Of a DNA stretch of 61,943 nt, positions 38,262 through 46,464 are shown piece after piece. The stretch's first letter is position 1. Each line of letters begins with the position of its first letter. The stretch is taken from assembly GCF_014648395.1 (NCBI RefSeq), contig NZ_BMRA01000007.1, positions 1 through 61,943 of the forward strand. Reading direction: 5' to 3'. The notes under the pieces were generated by a model. It had not been told where the DNA came from. It did no database searches and saw nothing but the letters and a program-made list of their open reading frames with translations. Source of the DNA: Micromonospora fulviviridis. GTDB lineage: Bacteria; Actinomycetota; Actinomycetes; Mycobacteriales; Micromonosporaceae. The translations under genes and the position numbers were made by a program.

Positions 38262-39281
38262 CTATCCGCGGCGGACGGCTCTCCGGCGGCGGAGCAGGTG
38301 GGCGACCGTGCCCCAGATGCCCCGCCGGAACAGCAGCACGACGAGGACGAAGATGCCGCCGGTGACCAGGCCGATGGCCTCGAAGCCGGAGAACGACAGC
38401 CAGTCCTCCAGGCGGACCACCAGGGCCGCCCCGAGCACGCCGCCCCAGAGGGTGCCGATGCCGCCGAGCACCACCACGATGACCGCCTTGCCGGAGGTGG
38501 TCCAGTGCAGCACGTCCAGCGAGACGAACCGGTGGCCGACCGCGAAGAGCCCGCCGCCGAGCCCGGCCAGGAAGCCGGAGAGGACGAACGCGGTCAGCTT
38601 GTAGCGGTGCACCGGGTAGCCCAGCGCGCGGGCCCGGGCCGGGTTGTCCCGGATGCCGACCAGCACCCGGCCGAACGGCGAGTGCACGATCCGCCAGGCG
38701 GCGAGCAGGCCGAGCAGCACGATCGGCAGGATCGCGTAGTAGAAGTAGTAGTCGTCGGTGAGGTCGGCGCCGAAGAACTCCCGGGGCACGCCCTGGAGGC
38801 CGTTCTCGCCCTGCGTGACCGAGCGCCACTCGTTGGCCACGTAGTAGACCATCTGCGCGAAGGCCAGGGTGACCATGGCGAAGTAGATGCCGGTGCGCTT
38901 GACCGCGAGGTAGCCGATCGGCAGCGCCAGCAGCGCCGCGGCCAGGGCTCCGGCCAGCACGGCCGCCGGGAAGGGCAGGCCGGCGTGGATCGCGACCAGC
39001 CCGGTCACGTACGCCGACGTGCCCCAGAAGGCGGCGTGCCCGAAGGACATCAGCCCGGTGAAGCCGAGCAGCAGGTCCACCGAGACGGCGAAGAGCGCCC
39101 AGCAGAGGATGTCCACGGCCACCGCCGGGTAGAGCCCGTTCGGCAGCCAGAGGGCCACGACCAGGCCGGCGGCGAGCAGCGCGTACCGGACCCAGCCGGG
39201 CGCGCGGGCGACGGTGAGCAGCCCCGACGGCGGGGCGGGCCGGGCCGACTCCTCGGCGGGCGTGTCGACAGCACTGGTCAT
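38262..39281 (-). CDS. livM: Branched-chain amino-acid ABC transporter permease LivM
   Basis: 339 residues, 9-10 helices. LivM features: LPNGLYPAVAVDILCWALFAVSVDLLLGFTGLMSFGHAAFWGTSAYVTG near residue 50 broken by normal helix turns (key GxxGxxSFGHA), and the cytoplasmic coupling loop SPFGRVLVGIRDNPARARALGYPVHRYKLTAFVLSG (EAA-like, about residues 210-240). An unusually long N-terminus of ~35 residues precedes helix 1. It is the last gene of the operon and overlaps livH by 4 bases (ATGA) with GAGGAGG 7 bases before its ATG. It forms the translocation channel with LivH. Confidence 0.93.
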   Translation of the reverse strand: MTSAVDTPAEESARPAPPSGLLTVARAPGWVRYALLAAGLVVALWLPNGLYPAVAVDILCWALFAVSVDLLLGFTGLMSFGHAAFWGTSAYVTGLVAIHAGLPFPAAVLAGALAAALLALPIGYLAVKRTGIYFAMVTLAFAQMVYYVANEWRSVTQGENGLQGVPREFFGADLTDDYYFYYAILPIVLLGLLAAWRIVHSPFGRVLVGIRDNPARARALGYPVHRYKLTAFVLSGFLAGLGGGLFAVGHRFVSLDVLHWTTSGKAVIVVVLGGIGTLWGGVLGAALVVRLEDWLSFSGFEAIGLVTGGIFVLVVLLFRRGIWGTVAHLLRRRRAVRRG

Positions 39282-40159
39282 GCCGGTGCCTCCTCTCGGC
39301 CGAACAGGCCGGCCGGCCGCCAGAGCAGCACCGCGGCCATCACCACGAACACGACGGTCTGCGACACGATCGGGAAGTCCGACAGGTACGCCTCGCCCCA
39401 GGCCTGGATCAGGCCGATGCCGAAGCCGGCGGCGACCGAGCCGAAGATCGAGCCGAGCCCGCCGATCACCACGACCGCGAAGACCACGATGATCAGGTCG
39501 GCGCCCATCAGCGGGTTCACGGCCCGCATCGGGGCGGCGAGCACCCCGGCCAGCCCGGCCAGGGCGATGCCGAAGCCGAACACCGGGGTGACCCACCTCC
39601 CCACGTCGATGCCGAAGGCCCGGGTCAGCTCGGGACGCTCGGTGGCGGCCCGGACCACCATGCCGACCCGGGTCCGGCCGAGCACCCACCAGACCGCGAC
39701 GCACAGCAGCACGGTGAAGCCGAGGATGAAGACCCGGTACGTGGGGAAGTCGAAGAGTCCGAAGTCGACCGTCCCGCTCAGCTCGGCCGGGGTGGCGTAC
39801 GGGCTGGACTGCACGCCGTACCGGGACTTCACCAGGTCCTGCAGGATCAGCGTGAGGCCGAAGGTGAGCAGGAAGTTGTAGAGCGGGTCGAGCCGGGTCA
39901 GCCGGTGGATCACCGCCCGCTCCAGCACCATGCCGAGCAGGCCCAGCGCCAGCGGCATGATCACCAACGCGGCCCAGAACGGCACGCCCGCCTCGGCGAG
40001 CAGCACGTACGCCCCGAAGGCGCCGAGCATGTAGAAGGCGCCGTGGGCGAAGTTCACCACCCGGAGCATGCCGAAGATGACCGCGAGCCCGAGGGCGAGC
40101 AGGGCGTAGAACGCCCCGCCCACCAGCCCGTTGAACGTGTTCTGCAGGAAACCTGACAT
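39278..40159 (-). CDS. livH: Branched-chain amino-acid ABC transporter permease LivH
   Basis: 293 residues, eight helices. LivH features: QNTFNGLVGGAFYALLALGLAVIFGMLRVVNFAHGAFYMLGAF at the N-terminus (key G-x-x-x-V-N-F-A-H-G), the coupling loop TRVGMVVRAATERPELTRAFGIDVGRWV, and LIIVVFAVVVIGGLGSIFGSVAAGFGIG near the C-terminus. It pairs with LivM in the membrane. Start ATG lies 10 bases after the livK stop, so translation is probably coupled. Confidence 0.94.
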   Translation of the reverse strand: MSGFLQNTFNGLVGGAFYALLALGLAVIFGMLRVVNFAHGAFYMLGAFGAYVLLAEAGVPFWAALVIMPLALGLLGMVLERAVIHRLTRLDPLYNFLLTFGLTLILQDLVKSRYGVQSSPYATPAELSGTVDFGLFDFPTYRVFILGFTVLLCVAVWWVLGRTRVGMVVRAATERPELTRAFGIDVGRWVTPVFGFGIALAGLAGVLAAPMRAVNPLMGADLIIVVFAVVVIGGLGSIFGSVAAGFGIGLIQAWGEAYLSDFPIVSQTVVFVVMAAVLLWRPAGLFGREEAPA

Positions 40160-40169
40160 CAGCTCGTCG

Positions 40170-41420
40170 TCACATCTTGCAGTCGGCCGACGGGGCGCGG
40201 AACGCCTCGGCCGCCGGAATGGTCTTGAGGATCTTCACGTAGTCCCACGGCTCGCTGACCTCGGCCTGCGGCTTCACCTGGGCCAGGTACGCGTCGTGGA
40301 TGACCCGGTGGTCCTCGGCGCGGATCTTGCCGTTGCGCAGGAAGAGGTCGTTGACCTCCTTGCCCTCCAGGCCCTTGATCACGGTGTCCGCGTCGTCGGT
40401 GCCGGCGGCCTGCACGGCCTCCAGGTACTGCATGGCCGCCGAGTAGTTGGCCGCGTGGGCGAAGGACGGCCGGGTGCCGGTCTCCTTCTGGAACTTGTCG
40501 GCCCACTCCCGGTTCTGCTGGTCGAAGTTCCAGTACCAGGCGTCGGTGTAGGTGGTGCCGGCGAGCGCGGCCGGGGTGAGCGAGTGGATGTCGGTGATGA
40601 ACATGAGGCCCACGGCCAGCCCGACGCCCTTGTCCCGCAGCTTGAACTCGTTGTACTGCTTGACCACGTTGACCAGCTCGGCGCCGGCCTGCATCGTGCC
40701 GAGCACCTGCGGCTTCGGGTTCAGCGTGGGGGCCTTGAGCAGGAACGAGGAGTAGTCGCCGCTGGTGTTCGGGAACGGCGCGCCGTCCTTGCCGACCACC
40801 TGCCCGCCGGCGGCGGTGATGGCGGCGGAGAAACTCTTCTCCATGTCCTGCCCGAAGGCGTAGTTCGGGTAGAGGATGTACCAGTTCTTGCCGACCTGCT
40901 CGGTGGTCACCGTGCCGGTGCCGTGGGCGAGCATGTAGGTGTCGTACGCGTAGTGGAACGTGTACTTGTTGCAGCTCTTGCCGGTGAGGTCGGTGGTCGC
41001 CGCGCCGATGTTGAAGTAGAGCTTCTTCTTCTCCTTGGCCACGTCGGCGACCTTGAGAGCGGCCGAGGAGGTCGGCACGTCGAGGATGGCGTCGACGCCC
41101 TTGCGGTCGTACATCTCCTGGGCCTTGCTGTTGGCCACGTCCGGCTTGTTCTGGTGGTCGGCGGTCTCCACGCTGATGTTCTTCGTGACGGCCTTGTCGC
41201 CGTACTTGGCCTTGAAGTCGGCGATGGCCATCTCCACGGCCTTGACCGAGTTCCGCCCGGACAGCTCCGAGTAGGCCCCCGACTGGTCGTTGAGGACGCC
41301 CAGCACGATCTTGTCGCCGGTCAGCTTCTGGTCGCCGCCGGACTGCGGGCCACCGCCGCCGCAGCCGGCGACCACCAGCACCGCCGCCGAGGCGGCGGCC
41401 ACACCCACGCTCCTGCGCAT
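40170..41420 (-). CDS. livK: Branched-chain amino-acid-type ABC transporter substrate-binding lipoprotein
   Basis: 416 residues. A lipoprotein signal peptide MRRSVGVAAASAAVLVVAGC places the lipidated Cys at residue 20. The mature part is a type I periplasmic-binding fold (Peripla_BP_6): KIVLGVLNDQSGAYSELSG, then VDAILDVPTSSAALKVADVAKEKKKLYFNIGAATTDLTG, YAFGQDMEKSF, and THAANYSAAMQYLEAV-like hinge. The protein sits on the outer face of the membrane. The true ligand could be a branched-chain amino acid, an amide, urea or an aromatic acid; the family does not decide it. AAGGA precedes the ATG by 6 bases. Unusually, the gene lies between the ATPase genes and the permease genes. Confidence 0.92.
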   Translation of the reverse strand: MRRSVGVAAASAAVLVVAGCGGGGPQSGGDQKLTGDKIVLGVLNDQSGAYSELSGRNSVKAVEMAIADFKAKYGDKAVTKNISVETADHQNKPDVANSKAQEMYDRKGVDAILDVPTSSAALKVADVAKEKKKLYFNIGAATTDLTGKSCNKYTFHYAYDTYMLAHGTGTVTTEQVGKNWYILYPNYAFGQDMEKSFSAAITAAGGQVVGKDGAPFPNTSGDYSSFLLKAPTLNPKPQVLGTMQAGAELVNVVKQYNEFKLRDKGVGLAVGLMFITDIHSLTPAALAGTTYTDAWYWNFDQQNREWADKFQKETGTRPSFAHAANYSAAMQYLEAVQAAGTDDADTVIKGLEGKEVNDLFLRNGKIRAEDHRVIHDAYLAQVKPQAEVSEPWDYVKILKTIPAAEAFRAPSADCKM

Positions 41421-41467
41421 GTCGAATCCTTCCGTACCGCGCGGTTCGCGCGGGTCAGCCGTCGTTG

Positions 41468-42160
41468 TCAGATTCCGAGGTACGCCAGCAGCTCGCGCTC
41501 CCGCGAGCGCACCTCGGAGTTGTCCATCGCCTCCGCGATCCGTCCCTCGGCCAGCAGGTAGTGCCGGTCGGCGACGCCGGTGGCGAAGTGCAGGTTCTGC
41601 TCGACCAGGAGCACGGTCACGCCGTGCTGCTTGGCCTCCCGCAGCAGGTCGCCGACCTGCTGCACGAGAAGTGGGGACAGGCCCTCGGTGGGCTCGTCGC
41701 AGAGCAGCAGCCGGGCGCCCATCCGCAGCACCCGGGCCAGGGCGAGCATCTGCTGCTCGCCGCCGGAGAGCATGGTGGCCGCCGAGTCCCGCCGGCTGTA
41801 GAGGGCTGGGAACGCCTCGTACACCCGCTCCAGCGGCCACGGGTCCGGGCCGACGCGGGGCGGCAGGGTCAGGTTCTCGGTGACGGTCAGGGTCGCGTAC
41901 GCGCCCCGGTCGTCGGGGACCCAGCCGAGCCCGAGCCGCGCCCGCTTGTACGCGGGCAGCTTCGTGACGTCCCGGTCGGCGAAGCTGACCGTGCCGCGCT
42001 GGCCGGGGTGCAACCCCATCACCGACCGCAGCAGGGTGGACTTGCCGGCGCCGTTGCGCCCGACCAGGGTGACCACCTCGCCGGCGGCCACCTCCAGGCT
42101 CACCTCCCGCAGCACCTGGGCCTCGCCGTACCAGGCGGAGAGGTTCTCAATGCGCAGCAT
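41468..42160 (-). CDS. livF: Branched-chain amino-acid ABC transporter ATPase LivF
   Basis: 230 residues. Walker A GRNGAGKST, signature LSGGEQQMLALARVL and Walker B RLLLCDEPTEGLSP, followed by H-loop LLVEQNL. LivF-specific features are the short length and WYGEAQVLREVSLEV start. It energises transport as a heterodimer with LivG. Its ATG lies inside the end of livG (14-base overlap), so the two are translated in a fixed ratio. Confidence 0.95.
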   Translation of the reverse strand: MLRIENLSAWYGEAQVLREVSLEVAAGEVVTLVGRNGAGKSTLLRSVMGLHPGQRGTVSFADRDVTKLPAYKRARLGLGWVPDDRGAYATLTVTENLTLPPRVGPDPWPLERVYEAFPALYSRRDSAATMLSGGEQQMLALARVLRMGARLLLCDEPTEGLSPLLVQQVGDLLREAKQHGVTVLLVEQNLHFATGVADRHYLLAEGRIAEAMDNSEVRSRERELLAYLGI

Positions 42161-42908
42161 CCGCGGCTCCCAGGTAGGCGGTGATGACCCGCTCGTCGGC
42201 GCGGACCTGCTCGTACGGACCCTCGACCAGGACCTTGCCGGCCTGCAGGACGGTGACCGTGTCGGCGAGCCGGCCCACCACGCTCATGTTGTGTTCGACC
42301 ATGACCACGGTCCGGCCCTCGCGGACCCGGGCGATCAGGTCGACGGTGCGGTCCACGTCCTCCAGCCCCATTCCGGCGGTGGGCTCGTCGAGCAGCAGCA
42401 CCTTGGGGTCGAGGGCGAGCGCGATGGCCAGTTCCAGGGCGCGCTTGCGCCCGTACGCGAGGGCCTCGGCCGGGGCCTCGGCCAGCTCGGCGAGGCCGAC
42501 CATGGCGAGCAGTTCGTCGGCCCGGTCCCGGTAGCGGCGCATCAGCTTCGCCGAGCGCCAGAACCGCCAGCCCAGCCCGCTCGGCGACTGGAGGGCCAGC
42601 TCGACGTGCTCCCGCGCGCCCAGCTGCGGGAAGAGGCTGGTGATCTGGAAGGAGCGGGCCACGCCGAGCCGGGCGACCCTCTCCGGAGGCAGGCCGGTCA
42701 CGTCCCGGCCGGCCAGCTCGATCCGGCCGCCGCTGGGCGGCAGGAAACCGGTGAGCAGGTTGAACAGCGTGGTCTTGCCGGCGCCGTTCGGCCCCACCAG
42801 GGCGTGCACGGTCTCCGGCGCCACGTCGAGGTCGACCCCGTCGACCGCCCGGAACCCCCGGAAGTCCCGGGTCAGCCCACGGGCCGACAGGATCGCTTGG
42901 CCGGCCAT
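42147..42908 (-). CDS. livG: Branched-chain amino-acid ABC transporter ATPase LivG
   Basis: 253 residues. Walker A GPNGAGKTTLFNLLTGF, Walker B VLLLDEPTAGMGLEDVD and H-loop VMVEHNMSVV. The signature motif is the LivG-type variant, here LAYGRKRALELAIALA, with Lys-Arg where Gln-Gln/Arg is usual; the ATP site may still work because LivG signatures are often degenerate. First full-size gene of the operon. The upstream region contains a 17-codon ORF and a hairpin. Confidence 0.95.
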   Translation of the reverse strand: MAGQAILSARGLTRDFRGFRAVDGVDLDVAPETVHALVGPNGAGKTTLFNLLTGFLPPSGGRIELAGRDVTGLPPERVARLGVARSFQITSLFPQLGAREHVELALQSPSGLGWRFWRSAKLMRRYRDRADELLAMVGLAELAEAPAEALAYGRKRALELAIALALDPKVLLLDEPTAGMGLEDVDRTVDLIARVREGRTVVMVEHNMSVVGRLADTVTVLQAGKVLVEGPYEQVRADERVITAYLGAADAAH

Positions 42909-42959
42909 CGCCTCACCCTCCGCACGTCCGTCCCGCGCCGGCCAGGTCGGTGACCGGGG

Positions 42960-43013
42960 TCACAGGGCCGTCGCGTGCAGGAAACCTACGGCGCACCGGC
43001 AGAGTCGAGCCAT
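42960..43013 (-). CDS. Putative 17-residue leader peptide upstream of livG
   Basis: A tiny ORF, M-A-R-L-C-R-C-A-V-G-F-L-H-A-T-A-L, with an excellent ribosome binding site (GGAGG, 6 bases before the ATG), ends 51 bases before livG. Two Cys codons flank an Arg codon, and three of the 17 residues are Leu plus one Val. Cys-containing short upstream ORFs that act as attenuators are known in actinobacteria, and Leu/Val codons could report branched-chain amino-acid supply. Whether it is translated or regulatory is an inference from position and the ribosome binding site. Confidence 0.45.
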   Translation of the reverse strand: MARLCRCAVGFLHATAL

Positions 43014-43043
43014 GTCGATCCTCCACACATTCGGCCGGGAGGG

Positions 43044-43077
43044 GACGGGCTCGCCCGCCATAGGGGGCGAGCCCGTC
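43044..43077 (-). terminator. Strong hairpin between the FAD monooxygenase gene and the liv leader
   Basis: GACGGGCTCGCCC (43044-43056) pairs perfectly with GGGCGAGCCCGTC (43065-43077), an 8-base loop between. It lies 50 bases after the monooxygenase stop and 31 bases before the 17-codon ORF. It probably terminates the monooxygenase transcript. A possible -35/-10 pair (TTGCCC, 18 bases, TATGGC on the complement, with the -10 in the loop) might start the liv transcript here, which is weaker. Confidence 0.55.
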
Positions 43078-43126
43078 GGGGGGCAACCGGACGGATCGGC
43101 GGCCGTCGACATGTGGTGCGGCACCG

Positions 43127-44326
43127 TCACCGGGCCGTCGCGTACTCCGGCAGATCGAGTCCGTCGGCCTTGCTGAAGAAGAGCCGGGTGGCCAGCCCGC
43201 GCAGCGGACGGGAGGTCATGGCCCGCATCGACGCGTCCCGCATCCGGATCGCGGTCCGGCTGGCCGGCAGGAAGCCGGCGATGCCCCCGCCCGGCAGCTC
43301 CTGGCCCCGGGTCACGTGCGGCCGCAGCAGCTCCTCGTACCGGCGGTACGCCACCGTGTGGTCGCCCCGCGCCGCGGCCAGCTCCCCGGCAAGCAGGTAC
43401 GCCCCGACCAGCGCCAGGCTGGTGCCCTGCCCGGTGAGCGGGGAGGGGCACCAGGCCGCGTCGCCGAGCAGCGCCACCCGCCCGGCGCTCCAGCGCTCCA
43501 TCCGCACCTGGCCGTACCGGTCGAAGTAGAAGTCGCCGGCGTCCGGGGCGACGGCCAGCAGTTCGGCGGCGCGCCAGCCGACGCCGGCGAAGCGCTCGGC
43601 GAGCAGCCGCTGCTGGGCGGCCCGGTCCCGGCGGTCCACGTCGAGTTCCGGGGAGCGGAAGCTGAAGAACGCGGCGGTCCGCCCGTCCCGGGTCGGTCGG
43701 GTGCCGACCACCCGGCCGTCGGGTGCGTTGTGCAGCAGGAACCAGCCGGTCCCGTCGCGGTACGGGGTGGAGAAGTAGGCCAGGTACGCGCCGAGCGGCC
43801 GGACGTACGCCGACTCCGGGCCGAACGCCAGCGCCCGGGTACGGGAGTGCGAGCCGTCCGCCCCGACCACCAGGTCGACGGTGCGCGGGGCGGAGCGGGC
43901 GAAGGTGAGCCGCACCCCGTCCCCGGTCTGCTCCAGCGTCTCGATCGAGTCGTCGAAGACGTACTCGACGTCGTCGCGGGTCGCCTCGTACAGCAGCCGG
44001 GCCAGGTCGCCGCGCTCGATCTCGATGTCGGCCACGATGCCCTCCCCACCGAAGGCGTGCACCGGCAGCCGGGCACGCACCTCGCCCCGCTCGTCGACGT
44101 ACGCCATGCCCTGCTCCCGGAGGGTCTCGGCCCGGACCCGGCCGGTCAGCCCCATCCGGTCAACCACCTCCCGGGCGGCCCCCCGCACGTCGACCGCCTG
44201 CCCGCCGGGGCGCAGCCCGGGGGCGCGTTCCACCACGGTCACGGCGAAGCCGTGCCGGCGCAGCCAGAAGGCGAGGGCGGGGCCGGCCACGCCGGCGCCG
44301 GAGATGAGCACGGTCCTGTCGTTCAT
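43127..44326 (-). CDS. FAD-dependent aromatic monooxygenase (PHBH/TetX-like)
   Basis: 399 residues of the group A flavoprotein hydroxylases. FAD dinucleotide motif VLISGAGVAGPALAFWLRRHG at the N-terminus, the NADPH/FAD DG motif VVGADGSHSRTR near residue 157, and the GD motif GRVALLGDAAWCPSPLTGQGTSLA near residue 285. Family members hydroxylate phenols, polyketides or tetracyclines; the substrate here is unknown. The ATG has GGGAGG 5 bases upstream. The divergent GntR-TetR regulator is the likely controller. No other biosynthetic genes are adjacent, so detoxification is as likely as biosynthesis. Confidence 0.9.
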   Translation of the reverse strand: MNDRTVLISGAGVAGPALAFWLRRHGFAVTVVERAPGLRPGGQAVDVRGAAREVVDRMGLTGRVRAETLREQGMAYVDERGEVRARLPVHAFGGEGIVADIEIERGDLARLLYEATRDDVEYVFDDSIETLEQTGDGVRLTFARSAPRTVDLVVGADGSHSRTRALAFGPESAYVRPLGAYLAYFSTPYRDGTGWFLLHNAPDGRVVGTRPTRDGRTAAFFSFRSPELDVDRRDRAAQQRLLAERFAGVGWRAAELLAVAPDAGDFYFDRYGQVRMERWSAGRVALLGDAAWCPSPLTGQGTSLALVGAYLLAGELAAARGDHTVAYRRYEELLRPHVTRGQELPGGGIAGFLPASRTAIRMRDASMRAMTSRPLRGLATRLFFSKADGLDLPEYATAR

Positions 44327-44412
44327 GGTGTCCTCCCGAGATCACGCGTACACCGTCCACGCGGTGCGAGTGGGACGCTAAGGTCCGGCGCGATCCGGGC
44401 GCTGCCGGCGAC

Positions 44413-44465
44413 CTAGTACGCTGCCCGTCCCGGGGTGTCCCGTCGAGCGGGTGTACTAGTACGCT
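44413..44465. promoter_or_regulatory. Direct repeats in the monooxygenase-regulator divergent promoter
   Basis: CTAGTACGCT occurs twice, at 44413-44422 and 44456-44465, 43 bases apart, roughly four helical turns. The downstream copy ends in TACGCT, which lies 6 bases before the regulator ATG and would be its -10 box. The second copy also creates the palindrome GTACTAGTAC at 44453-44462. These are candidate binding sites for the regulator encoded at 44472. Confidence 0.55.
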
Positions 44466-44471
44466 CCCGGC

Positions 44472-45404
44472 ATGTCACAGCGGGGTCAGGGGCAGGAGCC
44501 GCCGTACCGGCGGATCGCCGCGGAGATCCGCCGCCGGATCGACCTGGGCGAGCTGCGTCCCGGCGACCGGGTGCCCTCGGCCCGGCAGCTCACCCGGGAG
44601 CACGGGGTGGCCATCGCCACCGCGACCCGGGTGCTGGCCCTGCTCCGCGCCGAGGGGCTGGTGCTGACCCGCCCGGGCGCCGGCACCGTGGTCGCCGAGC
44701 CACGGCGGGAGCCGGCGCGGGCCGAGCCGGAGCTGAGCCGGGAGCGGGTGCTGCGCACCGCCGTGACGCTGGCCGACGAGGGCGGACTGGGTGCGGTGTC
44801 CATGCGGCAGATCGCCGCCGACCTGGGCGTGGCCACCATGTCGCTCTACCGGCACGTGCGCGGCCGGGACGAGCTGATCCTCGCGATGGCCGACGCGGCG
44901 CTGGCCGATGCCCCGCTGCCGCCCACCGACCCGCCCGGCTGGCGGGCCCGGCTGGACCTGCTCGCCCGGGCGCAGTGGGCCGTCTACCGCCGGCACCGCT
45001 GGGTGCCCCACGTCATCTCGATCGCCCGGCCGCAGCCGCTGCCGCACGGCATGGCGCACACCGACCGCGCGCTGCGGGCCACCGCGGGCCTGGGCCTGGA
45101 CCCGCAGGTGCGCTGGCACGTCGCGGTCACCCTGATGGCGTACGTGAAGGGCATCGCCACGAACCTGGAGATGGGCGCGCAGGCCGTGCAGGACACCGGC
45201 CTCACCCACGAGCAGTGGGTGGACCGGCAGCAGGCCACCTTCCAGCAGCTGATGGCCGGTGGCGGGCTGGCCACCATGGACGCCCTCACGGCCGGCGGCG
45301 TCGACCTGGACCTGGAGAGCGTCTTCGACTTCGGCCTGCGCCGGCTGCTCGACGGGTTCGCCGCGCTGATCGAGGGCCGACCCGGGGTCAGTCCGGGAAG
45401 GTGA
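44472..45404 (+). CDS. Double-HTH regulator: GntR winged helix fused to a TetR domain
   Basis: 310 residues. Residues ~8-75 are a GntR winged helix: YRRIAAEIRRRIDLGELRPGDRVPSARQLTREHGVAIATATRVLALLRAEGLVLTRPGAGTVV (split by the two helices and the wing). Residues ~88-140 are a TetR HTH: RERVLRTAVTLADEGGLGAVSMRQIAADLGVATMSLYRHVRGRDELILAMADA, followed by a TetR_C ligand domain. Both recognition helices look intact, so one chain could bind two kinds of sites. The ATG has a leaderless -10 (TACGCT, 6 bases upstream). It is divergent from the monooxygenase and overlaps the convergent ADH gene by 17 bases. Confidence 0.88.
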   Translation: MSQRGQGQEPPYRRIAAEIRRRIDLGELRPGDRVPSARQLTREHGVAIATATRVLALLRAEGLVLTRPGAGTVVAEPRREPARAEPELSRERVLRTAVTLADEGGLGAVSMRQIAADLGVATMSLYRHVRGRDELILAMADAALADAPLPPTDPPGWRARLDLLARAQWAVYRRHRWVPHVISIARPQPLPHGMAHTDRALRATAGLGLDPQVRWHVAVTLMAYVKGIATNLEMGAQAVQDTGLTHEQWVDRQQATFQQLMAGGGLATMDALTAGGVDLDLESVFDFGLRRLLDGFAALIEGRPGVSPGR

Positions 45405-46464
45405 CCACCCAGCGGGCGCCCTCGCCCCGGGCCAGCCGGTCCAGCGCCGCGGGCGCCTCCGCCAGCGGGACGGTGCCGCTGACCAGCGGAGCCAGGTCCA
45501 GGCTGCCGTCGGCGAGCGCGCCGGCCAGCTCCGGCACCTCCCGGTCCGGGTCGGAGGAGCCGTAGACCGAGGACCGCAGGGTGCGGGCCGAGTGGAAGAT
45601 GTCCAACGCCGACAGGCTGAGCAGGTCGTCCTTGGCGCCCATGCCGACCACGGTGACCGCTCCCCCGCGCCGGGTGCAGCGCCAGGCGGCCCGGATGGTG
45701 ACGGACCGGCCGACGCACTCGAAGGCGTGGTCGACGCCGCGTCCCTCGGTGCGCGCCCGGACCTCCTTGGCCAGGGTGTCGTCGGAGCGGAGGAAGTCGG
45801 TGGCGCCGGCCGCGAGGGCGAGGTCCCGCTTCGCCTCGGCCACGTCGACGGCGAGGATCGGGCCCGCGCCGGCCCGCCGGGCGGCCGTGAGCGCGGCGAG
45901 GCCGACCCCGCCGAGGCCGATCACCGCGACCGACTCGCCGGGTGCGACCCGGGCGGTGTTGCGGACCGCGCCGGTGCCGGTGAGCACCGCGCAGCCGAGC
46001 AGCGCGGCCTGCTCCGGCGGCAGGCCGGACGGGACGGCGATGGCGGCCCGCTCGGGCACCACCACCTCCTCGGCGAGCGCGCCGAGACCCAGGGTGACCT
46101 GGAGCGGGCCGCCGTCGGCGGTCTCCCCCCGGGCCACCGAGGCTCCCGTGTTGGCGGCGCAGAGCCAGGGCTCGCCGTGCCGGCAGTGCCAGCAGGCGCG
46201 GCAGGCGGGCGCCCAGTTGAGCACCACGGGCGTGCCGACGGCCAGCCGGCTGCCCGGGCCGGCCTCGGCCACCACGCCGGTCGCCTCGTGCCCCAGCACC
46301 AGCGGGTACGCGGGCGCCACGGTGCCGTCCACCATGGCCAGGTCGGAGTGGCAGATGCCGGCCGCCCGGATCCGGACCCGCAGCTCGCCGGGGCCGGGGT
46401 CGGGCAGGCGTACGTCCTCGACGGCCGGGGTGGCGCCCCGACCGCGGACCACGAGCGCCCTCAC
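45388..46464 (-). CDS. Zinc-dependent alcohol dehydrogenase (MDR family)
   Basis: 358 residues. Catalytic zinc ligands: Cys in AAGICHSDLA and His in LGHEATGVV; structural zinc Cys cluster CRACWHCRHGEPWLC near residue 95. NAD(P)-binding GLGGVGLAAL near residue 178 with Asp at the end of the second strand (AVDVAEAK), which favours NAD. It resembles mycothiol/glutathione-independent aryl or aliphatic alcohol dehydrogenases. The GTG overlaps the ALDH stop by 4 bases, so alcohol to aldehyde to acid conversion by the pair is likely. Confidence 0.92.
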   Translation of the reverse strand: MRALVVRGRGATPAVEDVRLPDPGPGELRVRIRAAGICHSDLAMVDGTVAPAYPLVLGHEATGVVAEAGPGSRLAVGTPVVLNWAPACRACWHCRHGEPWLCAANTGASVARGETADGGPLQVTLGLGALAEEVVVPERAAIAVPSGLPPEQAALLGCAVLTGTGAVRNTARVAPGESVAVIGLGGVGLAALTAARRAGAGPILAVDVAEAKRDLALAAGATDFLRSDDTLAKEVRARTEGRGVDHAFECVGRSVTIRAAWRCTRRGGAVTVVGMGAKDDLLSLSALDIFHSARTLRSSVYGSSDPDREVPELAGALADGSLDLAPLVSGTVPLAEAPAALDRLARGEGARWVVTFPD

